Shown here in pieces: positions 52,557-64,000 of a DNA stretch of 64,000 bases (position 1 is the first letter of the stretch; each line of letters opens with the position of its first letter). The position numbers and the translations under genes are program-made. The notes under the pieces are model-generated. The model saw only the letters and a list, made by a program, of their open reading frames with translations. It was not told the origin of the DNA and did not search any database. The stretch is from Auanema rhodensis (lineage: Eukaryota > Nematoda > Chromadorea > Rhabditida > Rhabditidae): assembly GCA_964057225.1 (NCBI GenBank), contig OZ059897.1:1922001-1986000 (forward strand), read 5' to 3'.

Positions 52557-53960
52557 GTTAGCTTAAAAATGCACCGAGATATCAACTGATATATGTTCAC
52601 ACTTATATCCTCGATTTTCACCCTGAAGAAATGATTTTTTCGTTGAAAAACATTGTCCATCGTATTCGTCTTGAAAAAAGGAATCTAAAAACATCTACTT
52701 TTTGTGAAATTATTTAGAAATTTTTCGGGAAAATTTTTGTCAAAATGTTTTTGGAAGCAGTGTTGAGTGTACATGGGAACTCAGCATACACTAATGCATT
52801 ATTTTTCAAACGATCATAACTAATTTTTGTATAGAGCGTTTCTCGATGTAGTATAGTGCATTCGATGCGGATTTTTAAGCTGCGTCGATCTGTGTTATCA
52901 GATTTGAGTTAGCTTAAAAATGCACCGAGATATCAACTGATATATGTTCACACTTATATCCTCGATTTTCACCCTGAAGAAATGATTTTTTCGTTGAAAA
53001 ACATTGTCCATCGTATTCGTCTTGAAAAAAGGAATCTAAAAACATCTACTTTTTGTGAAATTATTCAGAAATTTTTCGGGAAAATTTTTGTCAAAATGTT
53101 TTTGGAAGCAATGTTGAGTGTACATGGGAACTCAACATACACTAATGCATTATTTTTCAAACGATCATAACTAATTTTTGTATGGAGCGTTTCTCAATGT
53201 AGTATAGTGCATTCGATGCGGATTTTTAAGCTGCGTTGATCTGTGTTATCAGATTTGCGCTAGCTTAAAAATGCACCGAGTAATCAACTGATATAGGTTC
53301 ACACTTATATCCTCGATTTTCACCCTGAAGAATTAATTTTTTCGTTGAATAACATTGTCCATCGTATTCGTCTTGAAAAAAGGAATCTAAAAACATCTAC
53401 TTTTTGTGAAATTATTTAGAAATTTTTCGGGAAAATTTTTGTCAAAATGTTTTTGGAAGCAGTGTTGAGTGTACATGGGAACTCAGCATACACTAATGCA
53501 TTATTTTTCAAACGATCATAACTAATTTTTGTATAGAGCGTTTCTCGATATAGTATAGTGCATTCGATGCGGATTTTTAAGCTGCGTCGATCTGTGTTAT
53601 CAGATTTGAGTTAGCTTAAAAATGCACCGAGATATCAACTGATATATGTTCACACTTATATCCTCGATTTTCACCCTGAAGAAATGATTTTTTCGTTGAA
53701 AAACATTGTCCATCGTATTCGTCTTGAAAAAAGGAATCTAAAAACATCTACTTTTTGTGAAATTATTCAGAAATTTTTCGGGAAAATTTTTGTCAAAATG
53801 TTTTTGGAAGCAATGTTGAGTGTACATGGGAACTCAACATACACTAATGCATTATTTTTCAAACGATCATAACTAATTTTTGTATGGAGCGTTTCTCAAT
53901 GTAGTATAGTGCATTCGATGCGGATTTTTAAGCTGCGTTGATCTGTGTTATCAGATTTGC
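52557..53960 (-). repeat. Dimeric repeat in the reverse arm, two copies of 702 bp
   Basis: Units 52557-53258 and 53259-53960. The junction-side member of each has plus-strand gaagcagtgttg and ttctcgat(g/a)tag, the complements of the private variants in the forward copy at 43876. The other member has tattcagaaa and atggagcg, matching the forward gctccatac/ttctgaat copies. The members nearest the junction differ from each other at the left end (gagttagc with gagatatc, versus gcgctagc with gagtaatc). Confidence 0.8.
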
Positions 53961-55364
53961 GCTAGCTTAAAAATGCACCGAGTAATCAACTGATATAGGT
54001 TCACACTTATATCCTCGATTTTCACCCTGAAGAATTAATTTTTTCGTTGAATAACATTGTCCATCGTTTTTGCCTTGAGAAAAGAAATCTAAAAACTCCT
54101 ACTTTTTGTGAAATTATTTAGAAATTTTTCGGGAAAATTTTTGTCACAATGTTTTTGGAAGCAATGTTGAGTGTACATGGGAACTCAACATACACTAATG
54201 CATTATTTTTCAAACGATCATAACTAATTTTTGTATAGAGCGTTTGTCAATGTAGTATAGTGCATTCGATGCGGATTTTTAAGCTGCGTTGATCTGTGTT
54301 ATCAGATTTGAGTTAACTTAAAAATGCACCGAGATATCAACTGATATATGTTCACACTTATATCCTCGATTTTCACCCTGAAGAAATGATTTTTTCGTCG
54401 AAAAACATTGTCCATCGTCTTTGCCTTGAAAAAAAGAATCTAAAAACATTTACTTTTTGTGAAATTATTTAGAAATTTTTCGTTAAAATTTTTGTCAAAA
54501 TGTTTTTGGAAGCAATGTTGAGTGTACATGGGAACTCAACATACACTAATGCATTATTTTTCAAACGATCATAACTTATTTTTGTATAGAGCGTTTCTCA
54601 ATGTAGTATAGTGCAATCGATGCGGATTTTTAAGCTGCGTCGATCTGTGTTATCAGATTTGAGCTAGCTTAAAAATTCACCGAGATATCAACTGATATAT
54701 GTTCACACTTATATCCTCGATTTTCACCCTGAAGAAATGATTTTTTCGTTGAATAACATTGTCCATCGTCTTTGTCTTGAAAAAAGGAATCTAAAAACAT
54801 CTACTTTTTGTGAAATTATTTAGAAATTTTTCGGGAAAATTTTTGTCAAAATGTTTTTGGAAGCAATGTTGAGTGTACATGGAAACTCAACATACACTAA
54901 TGCATCATTTTTCAAACGATCATAACTAATTTTTGTATTAAGCGTTTCTCAATGTAGTATAGTGCATTCGATGCGGATTTTTAAGCTGCGTCGATCTGTG
55001 TTATCAGATTTGAGCTAGCTTAAAAATTCACCGAGATATCAACTGATATATGTTCACACTTATATCCTCGATTTTCACCCTGAAGAAATGATGTTTTCGT
55101 TGAAAAACATTGTCCATCGTATTCGTCTTGAAAAAAGGAATCTAAAAACATCTACTTTTTGTGAAATTATTTAGAAATTTTTCGGGAAAATTTTTGTCAA
55201 AATGTTTTTGGAAGCAATGTTGAGTGTACATGGGAACTCAACATACACTAATGCATTATTTTTCAAACGATCATAACTAATTTTTGTATAGAGCGTTTGT
55301 CAATGTAGTATAGTGCATTCGATGCGGATTTTTAAGCTGCGTTGATCTGTGTTATCAGATTTGA
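53961..55364 (-). repeat. Transition monomers in the reverse arm
   Basis: The copy at 53961 is still of forward-arm type (gagtaatc, gtcacaatg, ctcctac) and has ccttgagaaaag, the complement of the variant at 41419 and 42823. From 54312 the monomers change to catttactttttg or aaattcaccgag types with aacttattttt, the subfamily that fills the rest of the arm. Private changes include cgttaaaatt near 54481, gtgcaatcg near 54611 and gatgttttcg near 55090. Confidence 0.65.
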
Positions 55365-56768
55365 GTTAACTTAAAAATGCACCGAGATATCAACTGATAT
55401 ATGTCCACACTTATATCCTTGATTTTCACCCTGAAGAAATGATTTTTTCGTTGAAAAACATTGTCCATCGTCTTTGCCTTGAAAAAAGGAATCTAAAAAC
55501 ATTTACTTTTTGTGAAATTATTTAGAAATTTTTCGGGAAAATTTTTGTCAAAATGTTTTTGGAAGCAATGTTGAGTGTACATGGGAACTCAACATACACT
55601 AATGCATTATTTTTCAAACGATCATAACTTATTTTTGTATAGAGCGTTTCTCAATGTAGTATAGTGCATTCGATGCGGATTTTTAAGCTGCGTTGATCTG
55701 TGTTATCAGATTTGAGTTAGCTTAAAAATGCACCGAGATATCAACTGATATATGTTCACACTTATATCCTCGATTTTCACCCTGAAGAAATGATTTTTTC
55801 GTCGAAAAACATTGTCCATCGTCTTTGCCTTGAAAAAAAGAATCTAAAAACATTTACTTTTTGTGAAATTATTTAGAAATTTTTCGGGAAAATTTTTGTC
55901 AAAATGTTTTTGGAAGCAATGTTGAGTGTACATGGGAACTCAACATACACTAATGCATTATTTTTCAAACGATCATAACTTATTTTTGTATAGAGCGTTT
56001 CTCAATGTAGTATAGTGCATTCGATGCGGATTTTTAAGCTGCGTTGATCTGTGTTATCAGATTTGAGTTAACTTAAAAATGCACCGAGATATCAACTGAT
56101 ATATGTCCACACTTATATCCTTGATTTTCACCCTGAAGAAATGATTTTTTCGTTGAAAAACATTGTCCATCGTCTTTGCCTTGAAAAAAGGAATCTAAAA
56201 ACATTTACTTTTTGTGAAATTATTTAGAAATTTTTCGGGAAAATTTTTGTCAAAATGTTTTTGGAAGCAATGTTGAGTGTACATGGGAACTCAACATACA
56301 CTAATGCATTATTTTTCAAACGATCATAACTTATTTTTGTATAGAGCGTTTCTCAATGTAGTATAGTGCATTCGATGCGGATTTCTAAGCTGCGTCGATC
56401 TGTGTTATCAGATTTGAGTTAGCTTAAAAATGCACCGAGATATCAACTGATATATGTTCACACTTATATCCTCGATTTTCACCCTGAAGAAATGATTTTT
56501 TCGTCGAAAAACATTGTCCATCGTCTTTGCCTTGAAAAAAAGAATCTAAAAACATTTACTTTTTGTGAAATTATTTAGAAATTTTTCGGGAAAATTTTTG
56601 TCAAAATGTTTTTGGAAGCAATGTTGAGTGTACATGGGAACTCAACATACACTAATGCATTATTTTTCAAACGATCATAACTTATTTTTGTATAGAGCGT
56701 TTCTCAATGTAGTATAGTGCATTCGATGCGGATTTTTAAGCTGCGTCGATCTGTGTTATCAGATTTGA
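55365..56768 (-). repeat. Dimeric repeat in the reverse arm, second set
   Basis: Units 55365-56066 and 56067-56768. The first members have gagttaactt, atatgtccac and ccttgatttt; the second have ttcgtcgaaaaac and ccttgaaaaaaag. Both units carry catttactttttg and aacttattttt. The cgtcgaaaaac type recurs at 54312 and 63087. Confidence 0.78.
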
Positions 56769-58874
56769 GCTAGCTTAAAAATTCACCGAGATATCAACTG
56801 ATATATGGTCACACTTATATCCTCGATTTTCACCCTGAAGAAATGATTTTTTCGTTGAATAACATTGTCCATCGTCTTTGTCTTGAAAAAAGGAATCTAA
56901 AAACATCTACTTTTTGTGAAATTATTTAGAAATTTTTCGGGAAAATTTTTGTCAAAATGTTTTTGGAAGCAATGTTGAGTGTACATGGAAACTCAACATA
57001 CACTAATGCATCATTTTTCAAACGATCATAACTAATTTTTGTATTAAGCGTTTCTCAATGTAGTATAGTGCATTCGATGCGGATTTTTAAGCTGCGTCGA
57101 TCTGTGTTATCAGATTTGAGCTAGCTTAAAAATTCACCGAGATATCAACTGATATATGTTCACACTTATATCCTCGATTTTCACCCTGAAGAAATGATTT
57201 TTTCGTTGAAAAACATTGTCCATCGTCTTTGCCTTGAAAAAAGGAATCTAAAAACATTTACTTTTTGTGAAATTATTTAGAAATTTTTCGGGAAAATTTT
57301 TGTCAAAATGTTTTTGGAAGCAATGTTGAGTGTACATGGGAACTCAACATACACTAATGCATTATTTTTCAAACGATCATAACTTATTTTTGTATAGAGC
57401 GTTTCTCAATGTAGTAAAGTGCATTCGATGCGGATTTTTAAGCTGCGTTGATCTGTGTTATCAGATTTGAGTTAGCTTAAAAATGCACCGAGATATCAAC
57501 TGATATATGTTCACACTTATATCCTCGATTTTCACCCTGAAGAAATGATTTTTTCGTTGAAAAACATTGTCCATCATCTTTGCCTTGAAAAAAGGAATCT
57601 GAAAACATCTACTTTTTGTGAAATTATTTAGAAATTTTTCGGGAAAATTTTTGTCAAAATGTTTTTGGAAGCAATGTTGAGTGTACATGGGAACTCAACA
57701 TACACTAATGCATTATTTTTCAAACGATCATAACTTATTTTTGTATAGAGCGTTTCTCAATGTAGTATAGTGCATTCGATGCGGATTTTTAAGCTGTGTC
57801 GATCTGTGTTATCAGATTTGAGTTAGCTTAAAAATGCACCGAGATATCAACTGATATATGTTCACACTTATATCCTCGATTTTCATCCTGAAGAAATGAT
57901 TTTTTCGTTGAAAAACATTGTCCATCGTCTTTGCCTTGAAAAAAGGAATCTAAAAACATTTACTTTTTGTGAAATTATTTAGAAATTTTTCGGGAAAATT
58001 TTTGTCAAAATGTTTTTGGAAGCAATGTTGAGTGTACATGGGAACTCAACATACACTAATGCATTATTTTTCAAACGATCATAACTTATTTTTGTATAGA
58101 GCGTTTCTCAATGTAGTATAGTGCATTCGATGCGGATTTTTAAGCTGTGTCGATCTGTGTTATCAGATTTGAGTTAGCTTAAAAATGCACCGAGATATCA
58201 ACTGATATATGTTCACACTTATATCCTCGATTTTCATCCTGAAGAAATGATTTTTTCGTTGAAAAACATTGTCCATCGTCTTTGCCTTGAAAAAAGGAAT
58301 CTAAAAACATTTACTTTTTGTGAAATTATTTAGAAATTTTTCGGGAAAATTTTTGTCAAAATGTTTTTGGAAGCAATGTTGAGTGTACATGGGAACTCAA
58401 CATACACTAATGCATTATTTTTCAAACGATCATAACTTATTTTTGTATAGAGCGTTTCTCAATGTAGTATAGTGCATTCGATGCGGATTTTTAAGCTGCG
58501 TCGATCTGTGTTATCAGATTTGAGCTAGCTTAAAAATGCACCGAGATATCAACTGATATATGTTCACACTTATATCCTCGATTTTCATCCTGAAGAAATG
58601 ATTTTTTCGTTGAAAAACATTGTCCATCGTCTTTGCCTTGAAAAAAGGAATCTAAAAACATTTACTTTTTGTGAAATTATTTAGAAATTTTTCGGGAAAA
58701 TTTTTGTCAAAATGTTTTTGGAAGCAATGTTGAGTGTACATGGGAACTCAACATACACTAATGCATTATTTTTCAAACGATCATAACTTATTTTTGTATA
58801 GAGCGTTTCTCAATGTAGTATAGTGCATTCGATGCGGATTTTTAAGCTGTGTCGATCTGTGTTATCAGATTTGA
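56769..58874 (-). repeat. Hexameric block of the reverse arm, first copy
   Basis: Six monomers: the aaattcaccgag copy with atatggtcac, ttgaataac and gtattaagcg; an aaattcaccgag copy with gtctttgcc; a copy with ccatcatctttgcc and ggaatctgaaaac; then three with gattttcatcctg. The same six-step order returns at 60630-62735, 11 monomers (3861 bp) away. The third monomer has a frame of 75 codons on the minus strand that recurs only because this variant recurs. Confidence 0.75.
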
Positions 58875-59576
58875 GTTAGCTTAAAAATGCACCGAGATAT
58901 CAACTGATATATGTTCACACTTATATCCTCGATTTTCATCCTGAAGAAATGATTTTTTCGTTGAAAAACATTGTCCATCGTCTTTGCCTTGAAAAAAGGA
59001 ATCTAAAAACATTTACTTTTTGTGAAATTATTTAGAAATTTTTCGGGAAAATTTTTGTCAAAATGTTTTTGGAAGCAATGTTGAGTGTACATGGGAACTC
59101 AACATACACTAATGCATTATTTTTCAAACGATCATAACTTATTTTTGTATAGAGCGTTTCTCAATGTAGTATAGTGCATTCGATGCGGATTTTTAAGCTG
59201 CGTCGATCTGTGTTATCAGATTTGAGCTAGCTTAAAAATGCACCGAGATATCAACTGATATATGTTCACACTTATATCCTCGATTTTCATCCTGAAGAAA
59301 TGATTTTTTCGTTGAAAAACATTGTCCATCGTCTTTGCCTTGAAAAAAGGAATCTAAAAACATTTACTTTTTGTGAAATTATTTAGAAATTTTTCGGGAA
59401 AATTTTTGTCAAAATGTTTTTGGAAGCAATGTTGAGTGTACATGGGAACTCACCATACACTAATGCATTATTTTTCAAACGATCATAACTTATTTTTGTA
59501 TAGAGCGTTTCTCAATGTAGTATAGTGCATTCGATGCGGATTTTTAAGCTGCGTCGATCTGTGTTATCAGATTTGA
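58173..59576 (-). repeat. Dimeric repeat in the reverse arm, third set
   Basis: Units 58173-58874 and 58875-59576 alternate a gagttagc copy and a gagctagc copy, all with gattttcatcctg, catttactttttg and aacttattttt. Both units look nearly identical apart from ctcaccatac near 59450. The first unit overlaps the end of the hexameric block. Confidence 0.72.
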
Positions 59577-61682
59577 GCTAGCTTAAAAATTCACCGAGAT
59601 ATCAACTGATATATGGTCACACTTATATCCTCGATTTTCACCCTGAAGAAATGATTTTTTCGTTGAATAACATTGTCCATCGTCTTTGTCTTGAAAAAAG
59701 GAATCTAAAAACATCTACTTTTTGTGAAATTATTTAGAAATTTTTCGGGAAAATTTTTGTCAAAATGTTTTTGGAAGCAATGTTGAGTGTACATAGGAAC
59801 TCAACATACACTAATGCATTATTTTTCAAACGATCATAACTAATTTTTGTATTAAGCGTTTCTCAATCTAGTATAGTGCATTCGATGCGGATTTTTAAGC
59901 TGCGTCGATCTGTGTTATCAGATTTGAGCTAGCTTAAAAATTCACCGAGATATCAACTGATATATGTTCACACTTATATCCTCGATTTTCACCCTGAAGA
60001 AATGATTTTTTCGTTGAAAAACATTGTCCATCGTCTTTGCCTTGAAAAAAGGAATCTAAAAACATTTACTTTTTGTGAAATTATTTAGAAATTTTTCGGG
60101 AAAATTTTTGTCAAAATGTTTTTGGAAGCAATGTTGAGTGTACATGGGAACTCAACATACACTAATGCATTATTTTTCAAACGATCATAACTTATTTTTG
60201 TATAGAGCGTTTCTCAATGTAGTATAGTGCATTCGATGCGGATTTTTAAGCTGCGTTGATCTGTGTTATCAGATTTGAGTTAGCTTAAAAATGCACCGAG
60301 ATATCAACTGATATATGTTCACACTTATATCCTCGATTTTCACCCTGAAGAAATGATTTTTTCGTTGAAAAACATTGTCCATCATCTTTGCCTTGAAAAA
60401 AGGAATCTGAAAACATCTACTTTTTGTGAAATTATTTAGAAATTTTTCGGGAAAATTTTTGTCAAAATGTTTTTGGAAGCAATGTTGAGTGTACATGGGA
60501 ACTCAACATACACTAATGCATTATTTTTCAAACGATCATAACTTATTTTTGTATAGAGCGTTTCTCAATGTAGTATAGTGCATTCGATGCGGATTTTTAA
60601 GCTGCGTCGATCTGTGTTATCAGATTTGAGCTAGCTTAAAAATTCACCGAGATATCAACTGATATATGGTCACACTTATATCCTCGATTTTCACCCTGAA
60701 GAAATGATTTTTTCGTTGAATAACATTGTCCATCGTCTTTGTCTTGAAAAAAGGAATCTAAAAACATCTACTTTTTGTGAAATTATTTAGAAATTTTTCG
60801 GGAAAATTTTTGTCAAAATGTTTTTGGAAGCAATGTTGAGTGTACATAGGAACTCAACATACACTAATGCATTATTTTTCAAACGATCATAACTAATTTT
60901 TGTATTAAGCGTTTCTCAATGTAGTATAGTGCATTCGATGCGGATTTTTAAGCTGCGTCGATCTGTGTTATCAGATTTGAGCTAGCTTAAAAATTCACCG
61001 AGATATCAACTGATATATGTTCACACTTATATCCTCGATTTTCACCCTGAAGAAATGATTTTTTCGTTGAAAAACATTGTCCATCGTCTTTGCCTTGAAA
61101 AAAGGAATCTAAAAACATTTACTTTTTGTGAAATTATTTAGAAATTTTTCGGGAAAATTTTTGTCAAAATGTTTTTGGAAGCAATGTTGAGTGTACATGG
61201 GAACTCAACATACACTAATGCATTATTTTTCAAACGATCATAACTTATTTTTGTATAGAGCGTTTCTCAATGTAGTATAGTGCATTCGATGCGGATTTTT
61301 AAGCTGCGTTGATCTGTGTTATCAGATTTGAGTTAGCTTAAAAATGCACCGAGATATCAACTGATATATGTTCACACTTATATCCTCGATTTTCACCCTG
61401 AAGAAATGATTTTTTCGTTGAAAAACATTGTCCATCATCTTTGCCTTGAAAAAAGGAATCTGAAAACATCTACTTTTTGTGAAATTATTTAGAAATTTTT
61501 CGGGAAAATTTTTGTCAAAATGTTTTTGGAAGCAATGTTGAGTGTACATGGGAACTCAACATACACTAATGCATTATTTTTCAAACGATCATAACTTATT
61601 TTTGTATAGAGCGTTTCTCAATGTAGTATAGTGCATTCGATGCGGATTTTTAAGCTGTGTCGATCTGTGTTATCAGATTTGA
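59577..61682 (-). repeat. Trimeric repeat in the reverse arm, two tandem copies of 1053 bp
   Basis: Units 59577-60629 and 60630-61682 have the order: atatggtcac/ttgaataac/gtattaagcg copy, aaattcaccgag copy, ccatcatctttgcc/ggaatctgaaaac copy. A third instance lies at 56769-57821. Both tandem units share acataggaactc in member 1, whereas the 56769 instance has acatggaaactc, so the tandem pair is the younger event. Confidence 0.8.
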
Positions 61683-62735
61683 GTTAGCTTAAAAATGCAC
61701 CGAGATATCAACTGATATATGTTCACACTTATATCCTCGATTTTCATCCTGAAGAAATGATTTTTTCGTTGAAAAACATTGTCCATCGTCTTTGCCTTGA
61801 AAAAAGGAATCTAAAAACATTTACTTTTTGTGAAATTATTTAGAAATTTTTCGGGAAAATTTTTGTCAAAATGTTTTTGGAAGCAATGTTGAGTGTACAT
61901 GGGAACTCAACATACACTAATGCATTATTTTTCAAACGATCATAACTTATTTTTGTATAGAGCGTTTCTCAATGTAGTATAGTGCATTCGATGCGGATTT
62001 TTAAGCTGTGTCGATCTGTGTTATCAGATTTGAGTTAGCTTAAAAATGCACCGAGATATCAACTGATATATGTTCACACTTATATCCTCGATTTTCATCC
62101 TGAAGAAATGATTTTTTCGTTGAAAAACATTGTCCATCGTCTTTGCCTTGAAAAAAGGAATCTAAAAACATTTACTTTTTGTGAAATTATTTAGAAATTT
62201 TTCGGGAAAATTTTTGTCAAAATGTTTTTGGAAGCAATGTTGAGTGTACATGGGAACTCAACATACACTAATGCATTATTTTTCAAACGATCATAACTTA
62301 TTTTTGTATAGAGCGTTTCTCAATGTAGTATAGTGCATTCGATGCGGATTTTTAAGCTGCGTCGATCTGTGTTATCAGATTTGAGCTAGCTTAAAAATGC
62401 ACCGAGATATCAACTGATATATGTTCACACTTATATCCTCGATTTTCATCCTGAAGAAATGATTTTTTCGTTGAAAAACATTGTCCATCGTCTTTGCCTT
62501 GAAAAAAGGAATCTAAAAACATTTACTTTTTGTGAAATTATTTAGAAATTTTTCGGGAAAATTTTTGTCAAAATGTTTTTGGAAGCAATGTTGAGTGTAC
62601 ATGGGAACTCAACATACACTAATGCATTATTTTTCAAACGATCATAACTTATTTTTGTATAGAGCGTTTCTCAATGTAGTATAGTGCATTCGTTGCGGAT
62701 TTTTAAGCTGCGTCGATCTGTGTTATCAGATTTGA
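60630..62735 (-). repeat. Hexameric block of the reverse arm, second copy
   Basis: It repeats the order described for 56769-58874. Small differences include acataggaactc in the first monomer and gtgcattcgttgcgg near 62690. The first half overlaps the tandem trimer pair. Confidence 0.72.
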
Positions 62736-64000
62736 GCTAGCTTAAAAATTCACCGAGATATCAACTGATATATGTTCACACTTATATCCTCGATTTTCAC
62801 CCTGAAGAAATGATTTTTTCGTTGAAAAACATTGTCCATCATCTTTGCCTTGAAAAAAGGAATCTAAAAACATCTACTTTTTGTGAAATTATTTAGAAAT
62901 TTTTCGGGAAAATTTTTGTCAAAATGTTTTTGGAAGCAATGTTGAGTGTACATAGGAACTCAACATACACTAATGCATTATTTTTCAAACGATCATAACT
63001 TATTTTTGTATAGAGCGTTTCTCAATGTAGTATAGTGCATTCGATGCGGATTTCTAAGCTGCGTCGATCTGTGTTATCAGATTTGAGTTAGCTTAAAAAT
63101 GCACCGAGATATCAACTGATATATGTTCACACTTATATCCTCGATTTTCACCCTGAAGAAATGATTTTTTCGTCGAAAAACATTGTCCATCGTCTTTGCC
63201 TTGAAAAAAAGAATCTAAAAACATTTACTTTTTGTGAAATTATTTAGAAATTTTTCGGGAAAATTTTTGTCAAAATGTTTTTGGAAGCAATGTTGAGTGT
63301 ACATGGGAACTCAACATACACTAATGCATTATTTTTCAAACGATCATAACTTATTTTTGTATAGAGCGTTTCTCAATGTAGTATAGTGCATTCGATGCGG
63401 ATTTTTAAGCTGCGTCGATCTGTGTTATCAGATTTGAGTTAGCTTAAAAATGCACCGAGATATCAACTGATATATGTTTACACTTATATCCTCGATTTTC
63501 ATCCTGAAGAAATGATTTTTTCGTTGAAAAACATTGTCCATTGTCTTTGCCTTGAAAAAAGGAATCTGAAAACATCTACTTTTTGTGAAATTATTTAGAA
63601 ATTTTTCGGGAAAATTTTTGTCAAAATGTTTTTGGAAGCAATGTTGAGTGTACATAGGAACTCAACATACACTAATGCATTATTTTTCAAACGATCATAA
63701 CTAATTTTTGTATAGAGCGTTTCTCAATGTAGTATAGTGCATTCGATGCGGATTTTTAAGCTGTGTCGATCTGTGTTATCAGATTTGAGTTAGCTTAAAA
63801 ATGCACCGAGATATCAACTGATATATGTTCACACTTATATCCTCGATTTTCATCCTGAAGAAATGATTTTTTCGTTGAAAAACATTGTCCATCGTCTTTG
63901 CCTTGAAAAAAGGAATCTAAAAACATTTACTTTTTGTGAAATTATTTAGAAATTTTTCGGGAAAATTTTTGTCAAAATGTTTTTGGAAGCAATGTTGAGT
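62736..64000 (-). repeat. End of window, mixed reverse-arm monomers
   Basis: Three complete monomers and 212 bp of a fourth. The first ends with gatttctaagctgcg, also seen near 56381, and both times the next monomer is of the cgtcgaaaaac type, so the pair of types has been copied together. The third has ggaatctgaaaac with ccattgtctttgcc. The array continues past the window end; no flank is visible. Confidence 0.65.

Larger units (their letters stand above)
52298..64000 (-). repeat. Reverse arm of the same 351 bp satellite, inverted
   Basis: This arm reads as the reverse complement of the forward monomer. Its restart motif appears on the plus strand as tcagatttga, ending at 52556 and then every 351 bases to 63788. 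It holds a 259 bp partial copy at the junction, 32 complete copies and a 212 bp partial copy at the window end. No net length change was seen. From about 54.3 kb onward it carries variants I did not find in the forward arm, such as plus-strand aaattcaccgag in place of aaatgcaccgag, and catttactttttg in place of catctactttttg. The two arms are therefore partly different subfamilies of one satellite. Confidence 0.97.

Noticed and set aside
52635-52660. CENP-B box-like sequence (ttcgttgaaaaacattg) once per monomer
   Set aside because: Only the TTCG and the central A fit the essential positions of the mammalian CENP-B box; the CGGG part is missing. A chance match in AT-rich DNA is likely.
1493-53872. 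Recurring 62-codon frames, minus strand in the forward arm (for example 1493-1681, 8513-8701, 47474-47662) and plus strand in the reverse arm (52982-53170, 53684-53872)
   Set aside because: They appear only in copies where ttctgaat replaces ttctaaat and removes a stop; the predicted peptides are otherwise the same monomer read again. No start context, conserved domain or codon signature supports a gene.
57461-63655. 75-codon minus-strand frames at 57461, 60269, 61322 and 63428
   Set aside because: They open because ggaatctgaaaac replaces ggaatctaaaaac and removes a stop on the minus strand. They recur with the higher-order repeat and show no protein family features.
1-64000. CRISPR array
   Set aside because: Repeats are 351 bp and directly adjacent with no unique spacers, and no cas genes are present.
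1-64000. Transposon or helitron origin of the unit
   Set aside because: No terminal inverted repeats, target site duplications, transposase remnants or unique insert were seen in any copy; the only inverted repeats are short internal dyads.

Overview
The whole 64 kb window is one tandem satellite DNA array. I find no gene, RNA gene, transposon, CRISPR array or unique flanking sequence, and both window ends lie inside the array. The unit is a 351 bp, AT-rich monomer; a hand count of the copy at 703-1053 gives 111 G+C, about 32% GC. Long homogeneous arrays of a roughly two-nucleosome unit, with higher-order repeats, are typical of eukaryotic centromeric or pericentromeric heterochromatin. Beetles and other insects are a reasonable guess because they often carry AT-rich satellites of about 150-370 bp and CpG is not depleted here, but I do not recognise this family and cannot name the species.

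Layout: bases 1-52288 hold 149 monomers in one orientation (148 complete, the last cut at 341 bp). For the first 137 copies the phase never slips: copy k starts at 351(k-1)+1. One net 1 bp deletion near 48262 shifts the rest by one base. At about 52289-52297 the array turns round. From 52298 to 64000 the same monomer runs on the minus strand: a 259 bp partial copy, 32 complete copies, then a 212 bp partial copy.

Diagnostic single-base variants show nested higher-order structure. The forward arm has trimers (1053 bp) at 2458-5616, 28783-31941 and 50193-52288, hexamer-periodic blocks (2106 bp) at 7723-17901, a pentamer pair (1755 bp) at 17902-21411, a diverged zone at 22816-28782, tetramer pairs (1404 bp) at 34048-36855 and 41419-44226, and dimer pairs (702 bp) at 39664-41067 and 45631-47034. 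The reverse arm has dimers at 52557-53960, 55365-56768 and 58173-59576, and a trimer/hexamer family at 56769-62735. Several blocks recur many kilobases apart, always at whole-monomer offsets.

The most interesting place is the inversion junction. It carries two short imperfect or perfect direct repeats, two small inverted repeats and a cluster of private mismatches. The arms are not mirror images. The first 1.7-2 kb of the reverse arm matches the forward block at about 42.8-44.2 kb, and the real subfamily change lies near 54.3 kb, not at the turn. All reading frames are short (79 codons or fewer), recur with the monomer and open or close by single variants, so I call no coding sequence. Comparisons were made by eye at diagnostic positions; I computed no percent identities.
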